Of a DNA stretch of 64,000 bases, positions 47,227 to 56,600 are shown piece by piece. Every line of letters starts with the position of its first letter. Position 1 is the stretch's first letter. Below the pieces are notes generated by a model. The model saw only the letters and a program-made list of their open reading frames with translations, did no database searches and was not told the DNA's origin. Source of the DNA: Opitutales bacterium (lineage in GTDB: Bacteria; Verrucomicrobiota; Verrucomicrobiia; Opitutales; JABSRG01); the NCBI GenBank assembly GCA_028280845.1, contig JANQKZ010000024.1:32078-96077 (forward strand). Reading direction: 5' to 3'. The position numbers and the translations under genes were made by a program.

Positions 47227-47634
47227 ATGATTCAGAAAAAAACCACCCTCCTCACCTCCCTCGGAATCCTCCTGGTTTCCTTTTGTTCCTTCGCCAACGA
47301 AAACGCGCCGGCTCCAACCCAATCCCTCCCCATCCCGATTGATCAGAAAACGCCGCAACTCTCCTCCCACCATATAGGCCACCAGGTAGAGATGACCTTT
47401 GTTGTAAAACCCGATGGGCGCACCGCCAGAGTCCGCCCTGTGGAATCCTACCGCTCCCTCGAACAAATCGAAATTGCGGCGGCCATGACCCATGCTTTGA
47501 GGCAATGGCAGTTCAAGCCCGCCAAGGATCTGGAAGGAAATCCGCTTTCCGTCCAAGTCGTCCTCCCGGTAAAGATCGTCCAATACGGGGATACCCTTAA
47601 CCTCGAGTCGGAGGTCCAGATTGCTCAAAAATAG
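47227..47634 (+). CDS. TonB C-terminal-domain-like periplasmic protein
   Basis: Protein of 135 aa with a signal peptide (LTSLGILLVSFCSFA, cut near 24). It then carries the plan of a TonB C-terminal domain: VEMTFVVKPDGRTARVRPVESY, AAAMTHALRQWQFKPAKDLEGNPLSVQVVLPVKI. In the family the strand-helix-strand core has exactly V-x-F-x-V-x-x-D-G and A-x-x-A-x-x-x-W-x-F-x-P. It lacks the N-terminal membrane anchor and proline-rich arm, so it is a free periplasmic domain. It might compete with or assist TonB-dependent transport. It stands alone, about 245 bases before a terminator. Confidence 0.8.
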   Translation: MIQKKTTLLTSLGILLVSFCSFANENAPAPTQSLPIPIDQKTPQLSSHHIGHQVEMTFVVKPDGRTARVRPVESYRSLEQIEIAAAMTHALRQWQFKPAKDLEGNPLSVQVVLPVKIVQYGDTLNLESEVQIAQK

Positions 47635-47878
47635 AATGAGCTACCGGTCTACCCTGGGAACATGACCAAATGGTAACCTCCTGATCAGCCTCCCGTCATC
47701 CGCAAGCTGTTATGGTTGATCTATGGCTAAGCAGAGAGCAGGGAGGCAGGCAATTCAGTAGCTCTTTTTCATACCATCGGGCCTAGGCAACGATTGATGT
47801 CAGATGTCCTGGCACACGGACAGAAGGGTAGAGTCCGACCCCGTTTCCTTCTAAGCCCTGACTAATGATACCAAAAAG

Positions 47879-47913
47879 AGTGCCGACGGGATTTTCCCGC
47901 CGGCACTTTTTTT
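47879..47913 (+). terminator. Rho-independent terminator
   Basis: Stem AGTGCCGACGGG/CCCGCCGGCACT with one mismatch and an ATTTT loop, then seven T. It probably ends the transcript of the TonB-like gene; alternatively the 240 bases before it encode a small RNA. Confidence 0.8.
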
Positions 47914-48011
47914 ACGCAGTTTACAGCGGAGGAACACAAATAGTCATCGAAGTGAACGGACCAGTAGTGCCAGGCTCGAGCGTGCCAACCGGATGAACAG
48001 AAGAGATAGGG

Positions 48012-49037
48012 ATGCGCATCTACCCTGTTCTTCTCCTATTGCCAGGTTTGCTCTCGTTCGCCCTCGGAAGTCCTAAACCAAAGGTCTGGATATACACCGA
48101 TATGAGCGACCCCAGCTTGCCCGGAAACAACCACATGGGAACGATTAATGATCCTGATGATGTTTCCGCCATGGCCGGCTATCTCCTCATGAGCAATCGC
48201 TTCGAAACCCTTGGCATTGTGGTTGCCAGCACTCACCGCTCCCAACACGCTGAGACCCCGAACCAGGCGGACTGGGCTGAAGCTACCTTCGGCCGGGCTT
48301 ATCAACGGGATCTGCCAGGCCTGAACCACCATATTGGAGGATTCCCCGATTCCCACACCTTTATTCAATCGTGTATTAAGGAATCCAGCGAGCGCTATGA
48401 CCCGGAGCGTACCTATTCCTCCCTTGAATCCTATGACACCGTAAAAGCCCTCTTCCAGTTAGCGGTGGACGAACCCGGCCCCATTTACGTCCTCTGCTGG
48501 GGCTCCTTAACCGAGCCCGCCATCCTCGTGAACCACTGCTTGGCCAATGACCGCTCGGATATCCTCCGGAAACTCCGTTTCATTGCGCATTGGACAAACT
48601 CCTATCACCACCAGGGTTCGATGGAGCATCCCGAAGATGTCGCCAACTGCCGGGAAGATGCCAAAGCCTGCGCATACCTGAAGGAATCTGCCTTAAATGG
48701 GCATATCCTTTTTTTCGAATGTGCCGCCATTGGCCAACACGGAATCGTCAGCGGCAGCCCCAAGGGCGCCCCCTATTTTGATCAGTTCAGATCCAGCCAC
48801 CTTGGCACTCTCTTTGTCGAGGGAAAGTTTGTCCACGGCGGAGTCGACCACTCCGACGCCGCCACCTACTGGACCCTCCTCGGAAACTGGGGCGTCAGCC
48901 TGAAAGACCTCCTCTCCAATGGCGCCAGTTTCCCCGAAATAGAACTGGAGAACGAAGCCAAATTCAAACAGTGGTCGCCTCGTATCCACGATGAATTGCT
49001 GAGAAGAAGCCGCGCCGCGGGAGCCGGAGGAACATGA
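48012..49037 (+). CDS. DUF1593 / nucleoside hydrolase-like secreted protein
   Basis: Exported protein of 341 aa. Signal peptide MRIYPVLLLLPGLLSFALGS. Then VWIYTDMSDPSLPGNNHMGTINDPDDVSAMAGYLLMSNRFETLGIVVAST, an aspartate-rich site resembling the calcium-binding DxDxxxDD of nucleoside hydrolases. Later come PIYVLCWGSLTEPAILVNHCL and DVANCREDAKAC. This is the DUF1593 group, seen with carbohydrate-active enzymes in Planctomycetota and Bacteroidota. By inference it hydrolyses a glycosidic or N-ribosyl bond outside the cytoplasm; no substrate is known. Confidence 0.82.
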   Translation: MRIYPVLLLLPGLLSFALGSPKPKVWIYTDMSDPSLPGNNHMGTINDPDDVSAMAGYLLMSNRFETLGIVVASTHRSQHAETPNQADWAEATFGRAYQRDLPGLNHHIGGFPDSHTFIQSCIKESSERYDPERTYSSLESYDTVKALFQLAVDEPGPIYVLCWGSLTEPAILVNHCLANDRSDILRKLRFIAHWTNSYHHQGSMEHPEDVANCREDAKACAYLKESALNGHILFFECAAIGQHGIVSGSPKGAPYFDQFRSSHLGTLFVEGKFVHGGVDHSDAATYWTLLGNWGVSLKDLLSNGASFPEIELENEAKFKQWSPRIHDELLRRSRAAGAGGT

Positions 49038-49172
49038 AAAATGGAAAAGGGCGAAGGGGATGCCGGCCTCCGGTTTTCCATTCTCAGGAATCATGGCTTC
49101 CAAGACATGCCCGATAAGTCCATCCGATTTCCGTTGTCTGGATTCTGATTTCTGCTCCCCTCAGTTCACAAA

Positions 49173-49835
49173 TCATGCTTTTTTCACCCGCTTAGGGCGC
49201 TGCCGGTCCGCATTGATGACCTGGCAAACCCCACAACCGTGAGCCTTTCCATCACAAACCCGGCGGGCAGTACAATGCTCCCGACCATAAAAAATGATCT
49301 GGAGGTGCAGTTTATTCCAAGATGTCTGCGGAAACAGACGCTTTAAGTCCCTTTCCGTCTGACCCACATTTTTGCCATTGGTCAAGCCCCAGCGCTGAGC
49401 CAAGCGATGAATATGAGTGTCTACCGGGAAAGAAGGCTCTCCAAAAGCCTGGGCCATAACAACCTGTGCCGTTTTGTGCCCCACACCAGGGAGCCCCTCC
49501 AAGGCTTCCAGGTCCGCCGGCACCTCCCCGGCGTAGTCCCTCACCAGAATTTCGCTGAGGGCTTTGATGTTTTTAGACTTGGCCGGGCCCAGGCCACAGG
49601 GTCGGACAATTTCCAGAATTTCCTCCCGGCTGAGCCTGGCCATTGCACCCGGATCGCCTGCCTTGGTGAAGAGCGCGGGGGTCACCTGGTTGACGCGCTC
49701 ATCCGTGCACTGGGCGGACAGGAGAACGGCGACCAGCAGGGTGAAGGGATCGGTATGGTTCAAGGGAATTGGGGTTTCCGGATACTCCTTTTCAAGCTCT
49801 GCTAATAGGTAAGATACACGTTCCTTTTTTGTCAT
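49173..49835 (-). CDS. nth: Endonuclease III-type DNA glycosylase/lyase
   Basis: Removes oxidised pyrimidines and cuts abasic sites. The 220-aa product has the helix-hairpin-helix LPGVGHKTAQVVM with catalytic K121, and D139 in FPVDTHIHRLAQRWGL. Four cysteines near the end (188, 194, 201, 204) are spaced C-X5-C-X6-C-X2-C rather than the canonical C-X6-C-X2-C-X5-C that binds a 4Fe-4S cluster, so cluster binding is uncertain. ATG 49835 gives a family-like start (TKKERVSYLLAELEKEYPE). Divergent from gcvP with 131 bases between. Confidence 0.93.
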   Translation of the reverse strand: MTKKERVSYLLAELEKEYPETPIPLNHTDPFTLLVAVLLSAQCTDERVNQVTPALFTKAGDPGAMARLSREEILEIVRPCGLGPAKSKNIKALSEILVRDYAGEVPADLEALEGLPGVGHKTAQVVMAQAFGEPSFPVDTHIHRLAQRWGLTNGKNVGQTERDLKRLFPQTSWNKLHLQIIFYGREHCTARRVCDGKAHGCGVCQVINADRQRPKRVKKA

Positions 49836-49966
49836 CGGATGATTTAAAAAATTGCTACAATCTGGTTGCGGATCAACAGGGTCCTTTCCACGTTGACCCA
49901 TCTTTCGCATTTGTCTGCCTTAAATTCTTTTTCCGCGTCCATAATCGATCTACAGTATTCCCGCGT

Positions 49967-52900
49967 ATGGCATCCAGACCCGATTTCTCTTTTGATTTAA
50001 ATTCCCTCCCACGGGAGACCCAACGCCACTATATTTCCGCTTCGGAGGCAGAGATTGAGGCCATGTTAGCCGAAATCGGCGAAACGGAATTCGCCGACCT
50101 TTACCGCCATATCCCCGAGTCGGTTCGTTTTGCCGCCGATCTCCCGATCCCGGAAGAGCTCAGCTATGATGAAGTGGCGGAGACCCTTCATCAACTGTCG
50201 CAAGCGAATCATCGTCTGACGAGTTTCATCGGCGATGGACTCCCCCACTGGAATGAACACCCTATCGTCGGAAAGGTAGCGGGCATCCGCAAACTGGCCA
50301 CCAGCTACACCCCATATCAACCTGAACGCAGCCAGGGAACGCTCATCAGCCATTGGATCTACCAATGCGTCATCTCGATGCTGACCGGTTTCGAGGCGGT
50401 TAACACCTCGCTCTACGACCGATCTACCGGATTATATGAGGCTGTATCTTGTGCAATTCGACTAAAGCGGAACACGGACACCGTTATCGTTCCTGAGGCG
50501 ATTTACCCGGGGGATCTTGAGGTATTGCAAACCCTGGTTGGCGATACGGAGATGAACATCGTGACCCTGCCTCTCGATCCGGCGACAGGCTGCATTCCCT
50601 TGCAGGCATTAAGCGAACAGGTCGCTGCGATTGGAGACGCGCTGGCTGCGGTTATATTTCCCCAGGTGAATTGCCTTGGCCATCTGGAAGATGTCGATGC
50701 GCTCACCGATCTATGCCACGGGGCCGGGGTCCGCGCCATCGCGGTGATTGATCCCATGCTCCTGGCCAGCGGTTCCCTCAAGCCACCTGTCCAGTTTGGA
50801 ACTAAGGGTGCCGATATGCTCGTGGGGGAAGGACAGCACCTGGCCATCAGCCCAAACTTCGGCGGGCCCGGTCTCGGAATTTTCGGCGTGCGCTATAATG
50901 ATGCAGTCAAAGGTGACATCCGCCAGACCCCTGGACGCTTTATCGGGAAGGCGAGGGACTTGCTGGGGCGGGACTGCCGGGTCATGGTGCTGAGCACCCG
51001 TGAACAACACATTCGGAAAGACAAGGCGACCTCCAACATCTGCTCCAATCAGGCTTTCCTAGCCACCCTGGCGGGAGCCTCCCTTCTCGCCCGAGGAGAT
51101 ACTCGAATGATGATGGAAGTGCGGGAGGCTTACATGAAAGCCCGTGGGGCCGCCACGCGGCTGGTAAAGCTGGAAGGCATCTCCCTGGCCTTTCCCGGCA
51201 CCGCGTTTTTCAATGAGTTCACCCTGGTGCTGCCAGAGTCTGCGAATGCGGTACTCAGCGCGGCCCGAACGGCCGGGCTACATCTCGGAGTGGATGTGTC
51301 TGACCGGGTTTCAGGGAATCGCCCCTTAATCAAGCTGTCCTTTTCCGACGTTCACTCCGCCAAAGATGTGGGGAAACTGCTCCAATTCTTCGAAACCCGA
51401 TACGCCGTTCGGGAAGAGCCCGCTGCGCCGATCGTGGATATCCCGGATGCACTCTGGCGCCAGGACCCGGTTGGCTTGCCTGAACTCAGTGAGGCTGAGG
51501 TTCTCCAGTATTACCAGGAACTCGGTGAACAGAATGTGGGGCCAGAGGAAGCTATCTTCCCACTCGGCTCCTGCACCATGAAATATAACCCCTATCTGAA
51601 CGAATGGGCAGCCGGCCTACCCGGATTTACTCAAATCCATCCTCAGGCCCCAATTGAGGACGTTCAGGGATGCATCCGGGTCCTCTACGAAACACAGGAG
51701 TGGTTCAAGGGCATCACCGGGCTGGCCGGGGTGACCACCCAGCCCGTGGCCGGCGCCCAGGGAGAGTTGGTGGGGATCAAGCTGTTTCAGGCTTATCATC
51801 GTCAACGCGGGGAAGGCCATCGTAATGTCATTCTAATCCCTCACAGCGCCCACGGAACCAATTTTGCCACTGCGGTCATGGCAGGTTATCCCACCAAGAT
51901 GGTGGACGGCAAAAAGGCTGGGATTGTCCTGCTTAATGCGGACTCCACCGGCCGTATTGACCTGGAACACCTCGACCAGGTCCTGGAGGAATATACGGGC
52001 CGGGTGGCCGGCATCATGGTGACAAACCCGAATACCGGCGGGGTGTTTGAATCTGAATTTAAGACCATTGCCGATAAGATCCATGATGCCGGCGGACTGG
52101 TCTACATGGACGGCGCCAATATGAATGCGATCGCCGGTTGGGTAGATCTCGGAGCGATGGGCGTAGATGCCGTTCACAACAACACGCACAAAACCTGGAC
52201 AATCCCCCACGGCGGAGGAGGCCCGGGAGATGCCTTTGTCGCGGTGAGCGAGAAGCTCGTCGACTTTCTCCCCGGATTCCAGGCCATCCAAACCGAAACC
52301 GGGCGTTACGACGTCGTCCGCTCCAAGTTCAGTATAGGCAGTTTTCAACGACACTGGGGTAATTTTGCCCATAAAATCCGTTGCTATGCCTACCTGCTAC
52401 GCCTGGGTCGGGCGGGAATACCCAGAATGAGCGCCATGGCCGTTCTGAGTGCCCGTTATCTTCATCAACGGCTGAAGTCGCACTACCCCACGCTTCCGAT
52501 TGGGGCCGACGAAGTCCCCCGCATGCATGAGTTTATCATCACTTTGAGCCCGGAAGAATTTGACCAGATCGAGGCCTCGGGAATCCCCAAAGCACAGATC
52601 ATCCCGCGCATAGGGAAAGTGTTCCTCGACTTTGGATACCACGCCCCCACCGTCGCCTTCCCAGAAGTCTTTGGGCTCATGATTGAGCCTACTGAAACCT
52701 ATTCCAAAACCGAGTTAGATCGATTTGCGGATGTTATTTTGGAAATCAAGAACCTGGTCCGAGAACATCCACAAGTCCTTCAGACCGCCCCGCACTTCAC
52801 CCCTGTCGACCGTGTGGATGAAGTGGACGCCAATCGCAACCTCGTCCTCAGCGAGCCCTTGGACACCCTGCCGCCCCTCCATCGCAACCGAATTTCCCAA

Positions 52901-52996
52901 GCCGAATTGCTGGAAACTCAACCGGCTGCCATCTCACAAAAAATAATTGAAGCGCATGTCCAGGCATCCCGTGGGAAAGAGATGGCAAATACTTAG
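49967..52996 (+). CDS. gcvP: Glycine dehydrogenase (P-protein), both halves fused
   Basis: Pyridoxal-phosphate enzyme of the glycine cleavage system; decarboxylates glycine and passes the aminomethyl group to lipoyl H-protein. The 1009-aa product is two homologous halves. The N-terminal one (about 10-460, GEGQHLAISPNFGGPGLGIF) has no PLP lysine; the C-terminal one (about 490-960) carries K742 in NNTHKTWTIPHGGGGPG. The halves read like the separate GcvPA and GcvPB chains of Bacillus/Thermotoga-type bacteria joined head to tail. A longer frame back to 49769 overlaps nth and is not family-like. No gcvT or gcvH is nearby and no glycine riboswitch was seen. Confidence 0.93.
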   Translation: MASRPDFSFDLNSLPRETQRHYISASEAEIEAMLAEIGETEFADLYRHIPESVRFAADLPIPEELSYDEVAETLHQLSQANHRLTSFIGDGLPHWNEHPIVGKVAGIRKLATSYTPYQPERSQGTLISHWIYQCVISMLTGFEAVNTSLYDRSTGLYEAVSCAIRLKRNTDTVIVPEAIYPGDLEVLQTLVGDTEMNIVTLPLDPATGCIPLQALSEQVAAIGDALAAVIFPQVNCLGHLEDVDALTDLCHGAGVRAIAVIDPMLLASGSLKPPVQFGTKGADMLVGEGQHLAISPNFGGPGLGIFGVRYNDAVKGDIRQTPGRFIGKARDLLGRDCRVMVLSTREQHIRKDKATSNICSNQAFLATLAGASLLARGDTRMMMEVREAYMKARGAATRLVKLEGISLAFPGTAFFNEFTLVLPESANAVLSAARTAGLHLGVDVSDRVSGNRPLIKLSFSDVHSAKDVGKLLQFFETRYAVREEPAAPIVDIPDALWRQDPVGLPELSEAEVLQYYQELGEQNVGPEEAIFPLGSCTMKYNPYLNEWAAGLPGFTQIHPQAPIEDVQGCIRVLYETQEWFKGITGLAGVTTQPVAGAQGELVGIKLFQAYHRQRGEGHRNVILIPHSAHGTNFATAVMAGYPTKMVDGKKAGIVLLNADSTGRIDLEHLDQVLEEYTGRVAGIMVTNPNTGGVFESEFKTIADKIHDAGGLVYMDGANMNAIAGWVDLGAMGVDAVHNNTHKTWTIPHGGGGPGDAFVAVSEKLVDFLPGFQAIQTETGRYDVVRSKFSIGSFQRHWGNFAHKIRCYAYLLRLGRAGIPRMSAMAVLSARYLHQRLKSHYPTLPIGADEVPRMHEFIITLSPEEFDQIEASGIPKAQIIPRIGKVFLDFGYHAPTVAFPEVFGLMIEPTETYSKTELDRFADVILEIKNLVREHPQVLQTAPHFTPVDRVDEVDANRNLVLSEPLDTLPPLHRNRISQAELLETQPAAISQKIIEAHVQASRGKEMANT

Positions 52997-53086
52997 CTTG
53001 TTTACCTTGTAGGGCTCACACTTGCGCGCGCAGCCGCATACCTCCAAAATGAAGCCGAGCGCAAGCCTTACCCCGTTCACGCTCCA

Positions 53087-53476
53087 ATGCCCAGAATCAC
53101 TCAACTCACTCTGGTCGTCCCCGATTATGACGAGGCCATTCATTATTATACCCAGACCCTCGGATTCGAATTACTGGAGGACACTCCCCTGACAGCGACC
53201 AAGCGCTGGGTGCGGGTAGCCCCAGATGCCACCAGCGGAATCTCCCTCCTCCTGGCTAAGGCGAAAAATGAGAAAGAGGCTGCAGTGATCGGGAATCAAA
53301 CCGGTGGTCGAGTCTTCCTCTTCCTCGAAGTGGAGGATTTCGACTCCACGTATTCGCAATACCAAGCCAGGGGGGTGACTTTTTCCGAAGTTCCTCGGGA
53401 CGAAGCCTACGGTAAAGTCGTGGTCTTTCGAGACCCTTACGGCAATATGTGGGACTTGATTGAGCGAAAGACCTGA
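53087..53476 (+). CDS. VOC-family (glyoxalase-fold) protein
   Basis: Protein of 129 aa with one vicinal-oxygen-chelate domain: TQLTLVVPDYDEAIHYYTQTLGFELLED, then GGRVFLFLEVEDFDSTYSQYQARGVTF and YGKVVVFRDPYGNMWDLIER. The family uses two beta-alpha-beta-beta-beta modules to hold a metal; the usual His/Glu ligands are only partly present (the final Glu in LIER is, the first His position is replaced). Could be a glyoxalase, dioxygenase or antibiotic-binding protein; function unassigned. Confidence 0.83.
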   Translation: MPRITQLTLVVPDYDEAIHYYTQTLGFELLEDTPLTATKRWVRVAPDATSGISLLLAKAKNEKEAAVIGNQTGGRVFLFLEVEDFDSTYSQYQARGVTFSEVPRDEAYGKVVVFRDPYGNMWDLIERKT

Positions 53477-53604
53477 GCCTCATCACCCGCGGGCACAACT
53501 ACGTATTTCCTTCTTTAATAACCACTTGTAATTCTCAGAAAACATTTGCAAGTGCAGAGTTTTTTTTCGTTTATCTTATCGTAGTATAAGAACCAGTAAT
53601 TCCC

Positions 53605-56600
53605 GTGTCCGATCTCCCCTCGCTAAAGATCTTTCTCTCCTCCCCGGGCGACGTAGGACGTGAGCGTGAAATGGCGCATCGTGTCATTCGCCGCCTGAAT
53701 GAACAATTCAGCAACCGGGTTCACCTCGATCCCTATTTCTGGGAGCATGAGCCCATGCGGGCTACCCAGGACTTTCAGCAGCAGATTCCTGAACCGGCCC
53801 AATTCGATCTTGTCATCTGTATCCTCTGGTCCCGTCTGGGAACTCGGCTGCATGCGTCGCACAAACGGGCTGACGGTACAAGTTACAATTCTGGGACCGA
53901 GTATGAATTTGAGAATGCCGCCGAGGCCGCTATGAAGAAGGGCACGCCGGAGCTCATGGTGTATTGGAACCAGAAACCTCCCCTGATTCCCTTGAAACCC
54001 AAGGAACTGCGGGATGAAATGACCAGGCAGTTCGATGCCCTGGAAGCCTTTGTTCAGAGGTGGTTTTTTGACCAGGAGGACAAGGGCACCCTCAAGGCTG
54101 CCTTTAATACCTATGAAGATCTCGCCGAGTTTGAAGAGAAACTGGAAGTGCATCTCTCCAAACTCGTCGAAGCTAAATATCCACCCACTGCCGAGACGGC
54201 CAGCCTCCCCCAGGCCACATGGAAAAAGGGATCTCCGTTTCGCGGCCTGCAGGTATTTGATTTTGAGCATGAGGAAATTTTCTTCGGCCGCACCACTGCT
54301 ATCGGGGAAATCCTGGAAGCCCTCCGGAGACGAATCTTCGATAGAGAACCGACCTTCCTCCTCGTTCAGGGAAACAGTGGCGTTGGCAAATCTTCTGTCG
54401 TGCGCGCCGGCGTCTTACCGCTCCTGATTAAACCTGGCGTAGTCGAAGGTGTAGGAGCCTGGCGGCGTGCGGTGATGCGACCTGCGGAAGCGGCCGGCAA
54501 CCCGGCCCTCAGCCTGGCCCGCGCCCTCGTCGCAACCCATGCCCTTCCAGAGTTGACCGCCGATGGAAGCACCGTCGAATACCTCGCCGAACTCCTTGAA
54601 ACCAACCCTGACAACGCCTTCCTCATCATCAAGGGAGCCCTGTCCCAGGTCGGCCAGAAGATTGCCCTTGAAGAAAACCTGGAGTCCCAGCCCGTGGCTA
54701 AACTGGTGCTCCTTGTCGACCAGTTCGAAGAGATTTTTACGACCGATGACCTCAGCCCGAAAAACCGGGAGAGCCTCGTGGCAGTCATGCGTTCGCTGGC
54801 CAACAGCGGCCTCGTCTGGGTCATCGCCACCATGCGGAGCGACTTCTTTCACCGTTGCGACGAGATCCCAGCGCTGGTGGAGTTAAAGGCGGGTCTTGGG
54901 CAGTACCAGCTGGTTCCCCCCTCGCCCGCGGAAATCAGTCAAATCATTCGCAAACCCGCCCAGATTGCCGGCCTGCGATTTGAAGTGAATTCGCAAACAG
55001 GCGAACAGCTCGATGATCTGCTGCGGGATGCCGCAGTCAAAAACCCAACTTCCCTTCCCCTCCTCGAGTTCTGCCTCGAAGAGCTTTACCAGCGCCGGAA
55101 CGACCAAAACATCCTGACCCTGGCGTCCTATGCAGAGATCGGCGGAGTCGAGGGAGCTCTGGCCAAACGCGCAGAAGAGGCATTCTCCTCCACCTCCCCC
55201 AACGCCCAAAATCAATTCGACGCCGTGTTCCGCCAGCTTGTCACGGTGACCCCGGGTGAAGAAACCAGTGTTACCCGGCGTACCGAACAGCTCGAGGCGT
55301 TTGCTCAACAATCAGCGCAGAAGGAGCTGGTCGATGCGCTCATCGAAGAACGCCTGCTCGTTTCAGGCCTCAACGAAGCCGGTGTTCCTGTCGTCTCCGT
55401 GGCACACGAGGCCCTCCTCCGCTCCTGGCCCCGCCTCCAGTCCTGGATTGATTCCTCCATGGAGTTTTTCCGTGAACGATTCCGGCTCGAATACTCTCTG
55501 AATCGATGGAAAGACGAAGGCCAAACCGATGAGCTCCTTTTGCGTGAAGGTAAGCCGCTCGCCTCGGCCGAAGCCTTGGTCAACCAGTGGAGTGATTATC
55601 TCAGGGCCGAAGAAATCGCCTACGTGGAGCACTCGATCGCCCATCACAAACAGCGGGCCCTGCGCCGCATCCGACGACTCCAGGTCACCCTCGCCGGGTT
55701 CGCCATCCTGTTTGTGCTTTCCGCTATCACAGGTGTGTTTGCCCTCCAGCAGAAATCACAGGCTGAAGCGGAAAAACAACGGGCGGAGGATGCTGCGACC
55801 GAGGCCGAAAATCAACGCATCCTCGCTGAGCAAGCCGCCCTCGAGGCTCAACGTCAGGAAGGCATCGCCAGGGAGCAAACCCGCAAGAGCATCGAGACCA
55901 CGCTGCAAATTCAGGAGGGCAATTTCCGCCTGGCTTTCGATCGCAAGGAATTTTCCGACTCTATTTTCTGGTTAGAGCAAGCCCGCGCCACCGCTGAAGA
56001 GCTCGGCCAAAGCACGGGCAAGTATGGAGCATGGCAGGCTACCCTCTACCCCCGGATCACTCAGGTCAGTTGGGAAAACGGGTATGGAACCACCATAACC
56101 GACCTCGATGTAACCAGCACCGGCGAGGAGGTCTATGTCCTCTTCAACAACCAGTTTTATCATGCGGACCTGACTGTGGATTCACCCCGCTTTGCCCCCA
56201 TCCTGTTCAAGCACGGGGTGCGCACGATTGACTCTTTCGTCGTCGATGAGGAAAACCAGCGCCTGCTGTACACCGATGAAAAATCGGTCTTCGCGTTTTC
56301 CCTCGAGGGCGATAACTCCACCGCCACCGAGACAGTTTTGGAAGGTCTCGCGGGAGGCATCTTCAATGTCGAGAACTCCAAAGACATCTGGTTTGTCCGC
56401 AACGGGGAAGTGGAGATCTGGTCTCCGGATCTGTCTACGAAACTGGAATCATTTCCCTACCCGTATGTAGAAAACGGATACGTTTACATCGGCATCCTGG
56501 ACCGGGAACGAGGAACCCTGGCCGCTAAAATCGGAGCGGGAGATGATCGGCTGATCCATGTGATCAATTACAAAACAGGAGAAGTGATTCGGCGCCAGGA

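Noticed and set aside
49836..49966. Possible glycine riboswitch upstream of gcvP
   Set aside because: The 131-base leader does not show the paired glycine aptamer cores, and it is too short for a tandem riboswitch.
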